Assembly: GCA_963693285.1 (NCBI GenBank)
Contig: OY848920.1
Span: forward strand, 9,918,182 to 9,982,181
Length of the DNA stretch: 64,000 nucleotides
Source: Xestospongia muta
Lineage: Eukaryota > Porifera > Demospongiae > Haplosclerida > Petrosiidae
Direction: 5' to 3'
Position 1 is the first letter of the stretch. Each line of letters begins with the position of its first letter. Position numbers and translations under genes: made by a program. Positions 41,159 through 53,044 of the stretch are shown here, in pieces. The notes under the pieces were generated by a model. The model saw nothing but the letters and a program-made list of their open reading frames with translations. It did no database searches and was not told where the DNA came from.

Positions 41159-44100
41159 ATGCCTCCCAAGAAAAAGCCCAAGGTACTACAGTCACATGAT
41201 ATCACGTGATACTTCTTATACTAACTGTATTAGACATCAGAGTCTGAAGAAGAGGAGGAAGAATTTCAGCCATCATTTAGTGAAGATGACGAAGATGATG
41301 AACCAGAAGTTATGCCGACTAAAGGGACAAGAGGTCGTCCCAGAAAAGGGGGAAATCGAGGACGTAAAGTACAGGACCCCTACTTGTTAATTATACCATA
41401 AGACAACATATATATGTATTAGATTATGCCATATTCTCTTTAATGGCTTGTCTATAGGTTTGGCAAGAAGTTTGTCTTTGTTGGTTTTTGTTAGGATTAA
41501 GGAATAGGTATCATTTTAATACACAGCAAAGTATGAACTTCCTGCAAGACAAATAGACACTGCCACGGTGACTGTCTGGAAGAAAGTCAATTCTTTGTGA
41601 TACTAAGCCCCACCCCTAAACCCAAAGCACTAACTGTACACAACAAAGTTTGGACTTTTGCTAGACAGATAATCTCTGAGTTTAATAAGTTATGAGATAT
41701 GTGCCAATGATTATAATGTTTAGAAGTAGTCGGCCATTAGTAAGTAAGAGATCTCCTCTTCTGGGACTTTAATTTTCAAGTTTAAAGGTTTAAAATATTC
41801 TCATAATTTCATTCCTTTTATTAAAAGTATATCATGAAATTATGAAATTACAAAAAAGGGTCTGGTTTTGTGTAAAAAATTATGGCTCTGTTTTCATAGC
41901 GACCAGTCAGCGAAGATGAAGATGAAGAGTACCAACCAAATAAAAAGCCAAAAGGACGTGCACGAAAGAAAACTGAAGAGGCAAATGTCTATTTTTATTT
42001 CTAATATAACATTACATCATCACATTTGTTCTAAAAATAGAGTGAAGATGATGACGATGAAGAATTTAAACCATCCAAAAAAGTACAGGCAGGTGCGAGG
42101 AAAACAAAAACTGTCAAAAAGAAGCCAAAAGTTATGGCCCAGTCTTTAGAGGATCCTGATACAGAGGGAGGTGCTGAGGAGGCATCTGCACCTCTTCTTT
42201 CCTTAAAGACTTCACAAAGTCGTACCGACTGGAGTGCTATTGATTTGTCATCTGATGCTAAAACTAAAGATGATAAGTGGGTGTGGTCTTGATAATGCAA
42301 GTGAATATCATTTTCATTTTTAATAGACCATGGACGCATAAATTTTCATCTTGGAATGTCAATGGCATCAAAGCTTGGCTAAAGGTAAGTCTATACATAA
42401 TTGTGACTAGATTTATGAAAAGGGAGCACTGTTAATACCTCAATAAACAGTTTTGTATACATACATTTGTTATATGTGCAGAACTATTCATGATAATTGT
42501 ATGTATACAATAGGTGTTTTAACAATGGTCCTATTCAAAAATCAGGTAACAAATCATTTGTGACCTGATTTTTGAATAGGACAAATGTCACAAATGTTTT
42601 GATAGATGTGGTCCGTTATTGTAAATCAGGTCACATATAATAGTGTTATAATATTCCTTTTATTATTAGTTGATGAATAGTGGAGTACAGAAACCTAATA
42701 GAATAGTCCGAACCTCAGACCATGTACTTTAATACTTAATATTAAGGGTTTATGGAGTAGGGATTAGTATTAAATATGATGATCTCAGACTGTCTTACAG
42801 ATTTCTGTAGTAGAACTTGTTTGTTCCATGAAAAAGTGTATTCGCGTTTTGTTTTTCATAGCTGTTTTAAGATATTGTGTAATATAACTCGTTGACATGT
42901 CAATTAATAATTGCTTGTTGTAAATACCGTATCTAAAACGAATTGTGATTGGTCAATTGTAGGGTGAGGGGTGTGGTTTATTATGTATTATACAACCAAT
43001 CAAATTCATCTTAAGATACAAACATTGTTTGTAGAAATAATATCTCTTTTTTTTCAGAGTGATGGTTTAGAATACATAAGACAAGAATGTCCAGACATTT
43101 TTTGTCTGCAAGAAACTAAATGTTCAGAGAATGATTTACCCAAGGTATGTCATGTGACCTATGCTAATTAGTCACGTGATCATTTTATTTAGTCTGATCT
43201 AGAAGTACCAGGATACCATACTTATTGGTACTCTGCTGAAAAGAAAGGCTATAGTGGAACAGGGTATGACACATGTCACATGAAAATCACATGACTTATT
43301 TATAGGATGTATTGTAAAGAAGAGCCTTTAAATGTCACTTATGGAATTGGTAAGTCAATACTGGTCAAACAAGTTTATATAACTTGATAAACAGGTATCG
43401 ACAAGCATGATAATGAAGGTCGAGTGATAACTGCTGAATTTGAGGAGTTTTATTTTATAACGGCTTATGTTCCTAATGCTGGTGATAAATTGAAACGGTA
43501 TGTAGGAATTTTTTTCTCATATTGTTTAATTAGATCACTATACATGTATTATAGGAATTTTTTTCTCATATTGTTTAATTAGATCACTACATGTATTATA
43601 GGAAATTTTTTCTCATATTGTTTAATTAGATCACTATACATGTATTAATTGTGTACTTGTATGTAGGTTGGATTACAGAGTAGGAGAATGGGATCCAGAC
43701 TTTAGAAATTACCTCCAAACTCTGGACAAGACTAAGCCTATTATTTTGTGTGGTGATTTAAATGTAGCTCACAATGAAATAGGTAAGCAATAGTCTACCA
43801 CTTGAAATATACTATATGAATACTAAGAAGAGAATAAAACAATTGAAGTAGTCTATTACTCTTTTCATGCTAGTATCATTACAATATAGCAATATGGCCA
43901 GTTTAATGCTTCGGTATATGACCATTTGAATTGGAGACTGAATTTGTGTATTGTAAATTCATTATACACTGTGTTTTGTGTTATTGTAGATCTTATCACC
44001 AACCATCTCTAGAACTTATGTTGTAAAAATGTTTATTTAGATCTAGCTAATCCTAAAACAAATCAAAAAACATCTGGTTTTACAAAAGAAGAGAGAGCAT

Positions 44101-44663
44101 CGTTTACTACATTACTAGAAGAGAGCAAGTTTGTGGATTCCTTCAGACATCTTTATCCTGACAAGAAAGATGCTTACTCATATTGGTCTTATCGATCTAA
44201 TGCCAGAGCTAACAATAAAGGATGGTATGTTACTTATTACATAGTTACTAACTAATGAATGTCAGTACTTACCACAGTGACCTAGGATAGCTACCATTAG
44301 TAAGCTCTAGACTAGTGAACATCAGTACTTACCACACCGACCTAGGATAGCTACCATTAGTAACCTCTAGACTAGTGAACATCAGTACTTACCACAGTGA
44401 CCTAGGATAGCTACCATTAGTAACCTCTAGACTAGTGAACATCAGTACTTACCACACCGACCTAAGCTCTAGACTAGTGAACAACTAAACGTCAGTACTT
44501 ATCACAGTGACCACATTAATAATTATGTATATTCTCTTTATTTAGGAGGTTAGACTATTTTGTCATATCTGATCGTTTGGTAGACAATTTATGTGACAGT
44601 ATAATTCGTCCACAAGTTTATGGCAGTGACCATTGTCCTATTGTCCTCTTATTAGCTTTGTAA
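41159..44663 (+). CDS. APEX1: AP endonuclease (APEX1/ExoIII family) with AT-hook acidic N-terminal extension
   Basis: Multi-exon, from MPPKKKPK (41159-41182) to the stop at 44661-44663. The extension has Glu/Asp blocks ([33 protein letters not shown]) and an AT hook (TRGRPRKGG). The catalytic domain starts at [16 protein letters not shown]. Human APEX1 active-site residues are present: N68 (SWN), E96 (LQETKC), Y171 (TAYVPNAG), D210 and N212 (GDLNVAH), D283 (RLDYFV), D308 and H309 (GSDHCP). Position 70 is Asn, as in bacterial ExoIII, where human has Asp. Human C65, the redox cysteine, is Ser here, while C93 is kept. It should cleave abasic sites in base excision repair. The long extension (human has about 60 residues before the domain) is the unusual part. 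Introns contain a MITE-like repeat and two tandem arrays. Confidence 0.95.
42528..42582. repeat. Perfect inverted-repeat hairpin in an APEX1 intron
   Basis: Arms of 20 bp (gtcctattcaaaaatcaggt and its exact complement) flank a 15 bp loop. About 50 bp further on, tcaggtcacatataat resembles the arm of the hairpin at 53584-53650. It is probably a MITE remnant. Confidence 0.8.
42925..43021. repeat. MITE-like element with imperfect terminal inverted repeats in an APEX1 intron
   Basis: gtatctaaaacgaattgtga (left) and the complement of caaattcatcttaagatac (right) form roughly 25 bp imperfect inverted repeats around a short GT-rich centre. Confidence 0.5.
43495..43650 (+). repeat. Tandem repeat of about 57 bp in an APEX1 intron
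   Basis: Three copies of a unit with ttttttctcatattgtttaa and ttagatcactatacatgtat lie between the exons encoding GDKLKR and [12 protein letters not shown]. Confidence 0.85.
44255..44500 (+). repeat. Tandem repeat of about 62 bp in an APEX1 intron, related to a dynein intron repeat
   Basis: About four copies of a unit with gacctaggatagctaccatt and ctctagactagtgaacatca. The same unit occurs in two diverged copies at about 16035-16140 inside the dynein gene. Confidence 0.9.
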
Positions 44664-45298
44664 ATAACTCCACCCCTTCATTAAAACTTCATAGTTACAT
44701 TAGTTGTTTAATTTTGATTAATCATTATCCAATTCCCCCTTCCTTTTTAAATATTCATTAATCTGGCAAGCTCATGAATAATTAATTAATCAATTCAGAT
44801 ATCTATGTATATAGACATAGCTAAGTTCCGGTTCTTGGTGTAACTTGACTATAATGACATCATTGTGAAATGACACATAGTGATGTCATCATATATGATG
44901 ACATCATCTAACTCTAACCAAACACACTCTAACTTCAATAATATTGATGTTGCTAATTCAGCAGTTCATTGTAAGATATTCCCTTTTTATTGTCAATGAT
45001 ATAATACTATATACATGTAGTTGTATAGATTAACTACCATTAGATAGCAATGTAGCTATATTGAAATGTTTTGCCAAAATTTTGTTATTTTCATGACAAA
45101 TGTGATTGTTTGGTAAATAACTTATGCAATATTTTTTGCAGAAGTGACCATTGTCCTGTTAGTAAATAACTCCACATTTAATTTTAACTAACCATTCTGC
45201 TTTTTAAAATTGGTTAATTCTGGTATAGGCTTATGAATAATTAATAAATTAGGATGTGACATAAATGTGTTCTATTGTTATATGTACCTTTACGGTAA
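44664..45298. other. Convergent intergenic interval, APEX1 and MCMDC2
   Basis: Both flanking genes end here. Apart from the decayed APEX1 3' copy I see no gene; polyadenylation-type AATAAA motifs are frequent in this AT-rich DNA but not diagnostic. Confidence 0.5.
45095..45255 (+). pseudogene. Decayed duplicate of the APEX1 3' end
   Basis: The segment with gattgtttggtaaataactt, then agtgaccattgtcctgttag, then taaataactccac parallels the last APEX1 exon and its 3' flank at about 44570-44790 (gatcgtttggtagacaattt; cagtgaccattgtcctattg; taaataactccac). It has deletions and no open frame, so it is a tandem duplication remnant. Confidence 0.7.
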
Positions 45299-48200
45299 TT
45301 ACTCTTCTGGATAATGTGGGTGTGGCATCTGGGTGTGGTTTTTAATAAACCCTTTGACCTGCTTGTGAAACATCTTCATATTATCATCCATCTGTGATGA
45401 AGACATGTGACCCAGCAGATAAATAACATGACTAATTCTAACCTCTTTTCCCATAAAACTAGCGATATTTTCATCTCTAACATGAGGACAACATTGTACA
45501 TATAATGGAGAATACCCTACATAAGAAATATGTCATCACTTACTACTCCATAATACTGAGATATCTTTAGATATTATACTAGACTAACTAATGTCATCAT
45601 TAATAGAATATGGCTTCATAGATTGTGAGGTATCGTTATAGTAATACACATATACTCATAGTACACTGACAATAGGATTAACCATTTTCAAGTTAAGTAC
45701 ATGTACAAGGACCCTTTACTATATTGAGTTACTGATATATTGTGTAGTCATATACATGTATCATATAATGTAGTGACCAAAACAACTATCACATGACTTA
45801 ACACACTAATCACATGATCAATCACAAGACACATACCTCTAAGTATTACTGTAAAAAGTAATACATATTGTCTATACACACACATACACACACAAGAAAT
45901 TTCACTATTGAGTTAAGGCTCTGCAGTAGTCATATACATGTATTACCAATGTACTACTTACCATATCTATGAACTAAAGTCTCCTCATATAATAAGATGG
46001 CCAATGTAGCATCCTCTTCTTTAGCCTTAGTCCTCATATTGATCTGTGCATGAGCTAATGTCAGTGATATCCTGAGGGAGACAAGTTAGAACAGCAACCT
46101 CTAGATTACATTGAATATCATAGTAACCTACTGTTGACTAACTACTTGTCAGTTCTTGTCACTTACATTGTATCTAAAGCAGATAGAGGTGTGTCACTAC
46201 CTCGTACTCTACGACTTGTAAGATAATAACCTCTCAATAATTCATGAGCTAATGGTTCTAATGTTACGTTGATTTGAGAACATGCAGTGAAGATCTAGAA
46301 AGAGATAACAATCTCCGATATACTTGTAATGTACTTCATTAAAGTCTTGTTTTGATAATGAAGGAATAGGATAATCATGTGTTGCTTGTTGTAAGAGACG
46401 GGAGCTTAATATTCCATCAATGAATTCCTCGTTTTCTTGAGTGGGTGGATCTGTAACTAGTACTAGTCTGCAGTGACTGTGAATAATAGATGTGTTAAAA
46501 TGGACATATAGATAAATGAAATGGATATATAGGTAAATGGAATGGATGTACATTTAAATTAATGAACACATGGTAGGTATAATGGATGCATAAATAATTA
46601 TATGCCATTTTGTTAATGAATACATTCTCTTACTCCATAAATGCTTTCGATAATCCAGTTCTCTCCTACACAACAAATAATACATTACTTGTATTGCTAT
46701 ACATATATGTACATGTAAGTGCTTAGTCTCGTCACTTTGTCCTAATCCAGTCACATGACAGTCACATGTCATCCACAGTGTACATTGTAATGGCCATGTC
46801 ATGTGATCTAGACTGTCACTATTGGTGGCCTTGGATCTCTTTTGTGTCTTTGTAGTCACATGATCAAATTCAAGAACTTAGAGTGAAGGACATACAGAAA
46901 ATTGGATAGGTTGGTTGATAAATGACTTACTATGTTGTAATTGCTCTCGATCATCTTTCTTCCATTGACCAATATCTCTTAACAAACATATACCACTTCT
47001 GGCTAACAACAGACTACCAGCTAGAAACAAGACAAGTAAGAGAGAGAGAGAGATACAACGCACCATCAATCCATTGTGTTCCTTCTTCTTTTCTAACAAG
47101 ATTGCAAAGGCTCATTCCAGTACCATGCAGAATGGAACGGTCTGGGAATGAACTTGCATAGCACAACAATTGTTGCACATAAACCATCTCAGAAGCAACA
47201 ACAAGAACATCAATCATCTTGTCCCTCAATAAAAAGAACAGTAATATATACAGTCTAGTTACATATACCTCTTGAACATTTTTGATGCTACTATACTTAA
47301 AAGAAGAACTAGTTTCAGTCTATGAAATACTCCTGGTGGAGCCACTTCAGCTATATATAAATACAACAATACTTAAAGGATTGACCAATGAGATTGTACC
47401 TCCAAAACTGTATGCCAAAGTAGCTGAAAATGTCCAGTAAGAATACTGACAAGCTAAAAATAAGAAGATATGAATTGTTATGATATTAATGTACCAGAAA
47501 AAATGTCTTTAATGTGAGGTGAGAGGTGTGATGGTGACTGTAGGAATGATACTACAGGATAAATATTATTAGCCTGTGGATCATATAAATAATAGTAAAT
47601 ATGGAGGAACTGTTTCGTACATTCATCCATCCATTCATTCAATCATTTATCCATACTTCTATTGTAGTATGAACAATGATATGTCCATTAGTAAGTTGTG
47701 TTTTGTTAACAGGTACTCCTAATATTGTGTATTCTCCACCCATTTCTACCTTTCCACACAAATCATCTACAAAAATAACACAATAATCACATGACTTAAC
47801 ACACTAATCACATGACCAATCACATGACACATACCTCTAAGTATCACTGTAAATCCTTGGTAACGTATATTCTTAGAACATACTTGTCCAGTGTTGATCA
47901 GGGCTTCATTTGATACAATAGTAATGAACATTTTATCTGTATAATCATCAAAGACAGATTAGAGTAAACTTTATAAATTTATCAATGTTATCTTAAGCGT
48001 TAATACATTTGTTCAGAAATATTACAAATTGCAATATATTTGTTAACTGAATAGAACAACATCAAACATTGTAAAAGTTTAAATATGTCACATGTACATG
48101 GACCATTTTCACTCTTGTAAATTAGGATTTATGGACTATTATAGAGACTTATTAAATAGTTTATTTTTATAAGGAGAAAATTAGACAAGGTTGACATTAC

Positions 48201-49138
48201 TTAACATTTAATACATTATTGTAGTATTTACTTACCAGCTAGACTACGATGAACTACATCTTCAACTAAGACAGAACCACAATGATAACAGATAAGATCA
48301 TTTCTATAATATTTACAATAATATTGCTACTATAATATATACATATACCTCATTGTAGTGGACTCTGTGGATCCTGTTGTATGATAACGAATGTATTTAG
48401 TATTAGTACATGTTATGTCTGGACAATGGAAGCATGCACTCTCTCTGTGTTAAATAGATAGTTGGATGGACAAACAGTCATACAGTTAGATCATATATTT
48501 CGTACGTGTATTTCTCTATGTGGCTCATACTACAGATAACTCCAGTACAAGTGAGAAATCTTATCTCATCTTTCAATTTTGGTAGTTCTGTCAAATGATG
48601 TACATGATATCTAAAAAATCATAGACAATACATAATATATATGTTGTCATGGTAACGTTACGGCAGGAAATCAGGAAGTGCTGTAAGACGAAGGATCAGT
48701 AACAATTGAGTACTTGAAACTAATGAAAGCCACTTCATCTCATCAATAACAGCAAATATCACATCAAGGAACAGACCCCACCCTTGACTGGGATGGTGCA
48801 GGAGGAGGTTGCCTAGCAACGCTAAAGGTTATAGGAATGACGTACACAAATGAATTAACTAACTGACCATTAAATTGTATTAACTCAAACGTGTCGATGA
48901 GAAGAGCTATTTTATAAACAGTGGATGCTGCTGTGTCCTGTATATGGCAAAGAGAATATGGTAACAAAGTGACTAGTGTTTGGATTACTGCATCTTTTTC
49001 AGCATCTGGAGTTAATGGTTGTTCTTGTGCTTTCTTGTTTGATAAATAAAGACCACATTGGCTTTGTATCTTGTTCAAGTGACCATGGTCCACTAGAAAC
49101 TGCAGTATAGCAACTTTCAGTGACTGGTCTCTGTCCAT
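45299..49138 (-). CDS. MCMDC2: MCM domain-containing protein 2 homolog
   Basis: Multi-exon on the minus strand. I place the start at the ATG at 49138 (MDRDQSLKVAILQFLVDHGH), which aligns with the start of vertebrate MCMDC2; the frame also extends upstream without an ATG. The stop is at 45299-45301. Matches run throughout: the zinc-finger-like segment (CFHCPDITCTNTKYIRYHTT, then GSTESTTMRNDLICYHCGS), FTVILRDD, the AAA-like core (AGSLLLARSGICLLRDIGQW; human AGSALLAKGGICFIGDLASH) and the C-terminal helix (LLRGYYLTSRRVRGSDTPLS). MCMDC2 promotes meiotic strand invasion and homolog alignment in mice. As in human MCMDC2, a Walker A motif is missing and the Walker B acids (DE in MCM2-7) are not conserved, so ATPase activity is unlikely. 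It is a good marker for meiosis genes. Confidence 0.88.
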
Positions 49139-49333
49139 TCCTGGTTTTCCACAGCAGATTGAGCATAGAAATGACTCGTGGTGCAGTCGTGCCGATTTTA
49201 AAGCACCCGCCAAATGAATATCAATTACGATGACGTCACATCCACTAATTTTTGTTAATTAGAAGGTGTGGCTAAAGCAAATTGTTGGCCCTTTTTACAA
49301 TCATCTTGTTTTATTCAATCCACTGACTTCAAA
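49139..49333. promoter_or_regulatory. Bidirectional promoter interval, MCMDC2 and stefin 1
   Basis: 195 bp separates the divergent start codons. A perfect CRE-type palindrome, tgacgtca, occurs at about 49231-49238. This is a match to a known motif class; function is inferred only. Confidence 0.5.
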
Positions 49334-50778
49334 ATGGCTGGTAGAGTAGGAGGTTTAGGAGAAGAACGAGTAGCTGATGCTGCCATTCAAGAGATTGCAG
49401 ACAAGGTAATTAATAAAAGTACTGACCATTCATTGTATTACTGTTGTTAGGTCAAATGTATTGTAGAGGAACAAAGTGGACGATCTTTCTCTGAATACAT
49501 AGCTACAGTTTATTGTACACAAATTGTCGCTGGTATAAACTATTTTATTAAGGTATGTGTTGACCTTTGACCTTAGTATATTTTAATTATATCATTATTG
49601 ACCCTTGACCTGATAATTGAATTACACTTACTATAATTTTAAATTGCCACATGACACACAGCTGACTTCTAAAGGCGAAAAGTGTTATTTGTTAAATCCT
49701 CAAAAGTGCAAAATTTGAAGTGTGTCGAAAGTATCCCATTGAAAATGTATGGAGTTTTATAGTATGGTACTTTCTATGGCACTAGAGAGCCAAATTTTAT
49801 ATATATAATGTGTGTACGTTTGCAAGCTAAATTGATTGGTGCAAGTTCCATGTAGATAGCATGTAAAACAGCAAACTTATTTACACATCTGGGTGACCCA
49901 ACTCAACTGGACAGAGTGTAGTATCTAGTCATTAATGAAATTAAATAAGCTTTTTGTAGTCTAATTGTGGTACTCGTACTAAAGGAATAAGAATTGGTAC
50001 AAATGCTTTCTACTAAATATCTAGACATAACCCAAACCTTTGATCTTTTACTATACAGTATATAAAGTGCATATTACATACTCACAATAAACCATATAAA
50101 ATCTGTTCCTATCATGTATATAGCTGTTACTATAGCAACTCCATGTACTAGTGCAGTAATGGAAAATTATTAAGATAATATTTGCTTTACTAACTATATA
50201 TCATAAAAGAGTTCTTTCTCCCTATTGTGGATGTGGCAATTGTTCCTTTTTTGCTAGCAAACCAATTGTGCTGTTAAGTTTTTCATGCCACACCCATTCC
50301 AAGGAAAACATCTGTTATCAGTACAGTAATAATCAATTTGTATCAAGTAATTATTCAGTCACGGATATCATATCATTAATACGCTATGTACCAACTCATG
50401 TACACCTGAAACAATTGCAGTAATAGTATGATATTGTTGTTGTTTATCTTGTCTTTAGACTTTGCGTATCTTTTTATAAGGTATTGTCTATTAAAATTCC
50501 AAAATGAAAACATTTAAATATTGAACAAACAAAATGGACTTTCTATCAGACTTGTTGTAAAATACTATTCTTTTTAATTTCATATTATCAATGTTATAGT
50601 GTAGCCTCGTTCACCTTAATTAATATTTAATTGCTCCTCCCATTACTCCACCCCCTAGATTAAAGTGGGCTCTACTGACTATATTGCTGTCCGTGTCTAC
50701 CAAAACCTCCAACAAGAAATCTCCTTGTCTGGATATAAGCTGGATATGACAGCAGACAGCCCTATTGAATATTTTTAA
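49334..50778 (+). CDS. Stefin (type 1 cystatin), cysteine protease inhibitor
   Basis: Exons 49334-49405, 49451-49552 and 50659-50778; 97 residues with no signal peptide, so cytosolic. MAGRVGGLGEERVADAAIQE carries the N-terminal Gly region, and QIVAGINYFIK supplies the QxVxG first hairpin loop that enters the papain/cathepsin cleft. The C-terminus ends ADSPIEYF, like the LTYF end of human stefin B. Length matches stefins A and B (98 aa). All inhibitory elements are present, so a functional papain-family inhibitor is expected. Introns fall after the IADK codon and after the FIK codon, both in phase 0; every other member of the array has them at the same places. Confidence 0.93.
49553..50658 (+). 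other. Long second intron of stefin 1
   Basis: At 1.1 kb this is far longer than most introns here. It is AT-rich, and I see no coding segment or clear transposon ends in it. Confidence 0.5.
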
Positions 50779-50904
50779 CGAAATTGAACAAGAAAATTAT
50801 TAGTTTTGAATAATACATTTAATTTATTATTAATAATGGGAAGGGCGTGGCTCGGACCTTAGCGTTGTGAAGAAAGAAGGCTCTTGCACTAAATACAACT
50901 CAAC

Positions 50905-51369
50905 ATGGCTGATGATGAGCGCCATAAACCAGCCAGTATTGGTGTTAAAATAGTAGATGCTCTAACTCCAACTCTTGTAGACGACAAAATGAAAGAGATA
51001 GCTGGAAAGGTTTGAAGGAACACAGCAGTAAACAATAAGTGATTATTTTATTGTTTGTTTGTTTTAGCTAAAAACCGAAGCTGAGAAGAAAACAAAACAA
51101 TCTTACAGTTCATTTTCACCACGTTTGTACATTAAAAGTGGTTCAAACTACTGTATTAGAGTAAGTCACACATTACTTGTGTGGGTGGATAAGAATACTG
51201 TTATTTTAGTAATAGAGTGTTAATGTTAGCAGCTTAAAATGATTTCTCTTTTTGTTAGTTTGAACACAGTGGTCGTCTAATTGATATAGCTGGTAAATTT
51301 GCATTTGGCAAAGTATCAGGTCTGAAAGTGAAAGATATTAGTGGAATAGGTGACCCCATGTCTCTCTAG
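50905..51369 (+). CDS. Stefin-like protein 2 lacking QxVxG
   Basis: Exons 50905-51009, 51068-51160 and 51259-51369; 102 residues. It begins MADDERHKPASIGVKIVDAL, continues with a stefin-type helix (DKMKEIAGKLKTEAEKKTKQ) and has YIKSGSNYCIR where stefins have QxVxGxNYFIK. The pattern G-x-N-Y-C-I-R keeps the strand but not the inhibitory loop. It ends GIGDPMSL. Introns are in the same positions and phase as stefin 1, which supports common ancestry despite low identity. Probably not a papain inhibitor by the standard mechanism; the binding partner is unknown. Confidence 0.8.
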
Positions 51370-52409
51370 CTCATTGTGGACTGTTTTAAGTATAATCGAT
51401 CGACTAAACTCGTTCAGACAATAGCTATTTGTAGTATAACTGGCTTTTATCATTTAAATTGTGTTAGAGTATTAATTATCATTGTATCATTAATAAAAGT
51501 ATTGGTTTAATTCCCTTAAAGATATTGATACAATAATGTATTGTTGTTCTTATTGCTGTTTTGTTAGTCAAAGTTCAAAAAAATTTGTATTGTCAAATAA
51601 CAAACATGGATGGTGCTTAATAGAATGACCATATATGGTAATAGTGAACTGGTTTTGACATGCAGATTTGATTAGACGGCATCTATATTTACTCCTCCAC
51701 TATAATAGTAACAGCTGTTAAATACAACAGGAGAACAAGGTCTAAATAAATCAGATATCATGATATAATGAGCAGGTTTGGACACAATAGATAGTAATGA
51801 TATTTCCTCCTCTATTATAATAGTAACAGTTGTTGATTATAAAGGGGAAACTAGATTTAAATGAAATCAGATATCATACCAAATATGATACACTCCGGAC
51901 ACACCTTTAATCTTATATTATCAATGTTATCTTATTGTGGACCTGTAATTGCTTCAATAAGAGACATCTCGTAATCAACAATGAATTTTTTACAACTAGA
52001 CGCTCCTTAAATAACAACAAACAAACAATATTAACTTTACATTACGATAACTAATAATTTTGAGACTAAAATTTGAGTTAATAGTATATATTTGTCAATA
52101 AACTATTTTAACCTAATGCTTCATACTATTGTCAAGTGAATACATATTAGAGTAGACAGCTTTGACAGACAATAAGATAGTAGTGTAAATAATACATCCC
52201 AATTTATATTACATATAGGAATGCTAATTACAAAACGTATACCTGCATTCATATGGTGCTAACTTACAAGGGAACACTCCTACGCAGCCTACCCAGGAAG
52301 CACTACAGTAATTATAGCAGCTGGTAGCAGCTCTGTTATGCGAAGAGCTTCATTGATCTGTTAGCTACTAAGAGCTTCATTGATCTATTAACAAGTAAAC
52401 TAGCCCACA
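51370..52409. other. Intergenic interval with a diverged tandem duplication
   Basis: About 1 kb without a supported gene. Two related stretches, about 51675-51770 and about 51795-51885, share ataatagtaaca, aaatcagatatcat and the order of motifs between them, so they are an old tandem duplication of about 115 bp. Confidence 0.55.
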
Positions 52410-52834
52410 ATGGCTGATGATCAACGCCATAGACCAGAAGATATACTGCCACCTAGAGCAGATGCTTTAACTCCTGTTAGACCAACAGCTAAGGAACGAG
52501 ATATAGCAATGAAGGTGTGTATGTACTGTTAGGAATCTGGTATATATCTATATGATGTAGATGAAGTCTGAAGCACAGAGAGCGGCTGGTCAGGCTTTCA
52601 GTAATTATGAGGTAGCCTATTACATCAAAAGTGGCAATAAATATTGTTTTAGGGTAAGTAAGTTTGACATCTTTCATTTATTTATTGTTTTATCTATCTT
52701 TGTCCTGACGTGTGTGTGTATTATAGATTTGTGTTGATATTGGTCTTATTGATGTCTCAGGGAAGTATACCTTTGGTAAGGTATCAGAAGTGACTGTGAG
52801 GGGAGTCTCAAGTAGTGACGTAATGACATTGTAA
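52410..52834 (+). CDS. Stefin-like protein 3 lacking QxVxG
   Basis: Exons 52410-52514, 52561-52653 and 52727-52834; about 101 residues. It begins MADDQRHRPEDILPPRADAL, continues AMKMKSEAQRAAGQAFSNYE, then YYIKSGNKYCFR at the first hairpin and LIDVSGKYTFGKVSEVTVR in the last exon. The intron sites equal those of stefin 1. With its minus-strand neighbour at 53045 it forms a convergent pair that was duplicated as a unit to 54455-55571. Confidence 0.8.
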
Positions 52835-53044
52835 ATGCCACAGGATTATACTCTCAGATGTTGTTTGTTTTTATTAATTTTTTTTATTTCTTGCATTGAA
52901 TTTACTGTACATTATTACTTTTAGAATGTTGTTGATCTGATAGTCGATTTAACTCAACATAATTTATTGAAATAAAAACAACACTTCTATATATATGATG
53001 TATCAGCATATATAATTAAGTCACTAAGGAAATTAATAGCAATG

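Noticed and set aside
42031..42339. 102-codon minus-strand ORF over APEX1
   Set aside because: Antisense shadow of the acidic APEX1 extension (Ser-rich reverse frame).
49139..49213. Extension of MCMDC2 to 49213
   Set aside because: The frame is open but begins at a TTG, not an ATG. The ATG at 49138 aligns with the start of known MCMDC2 proteins.
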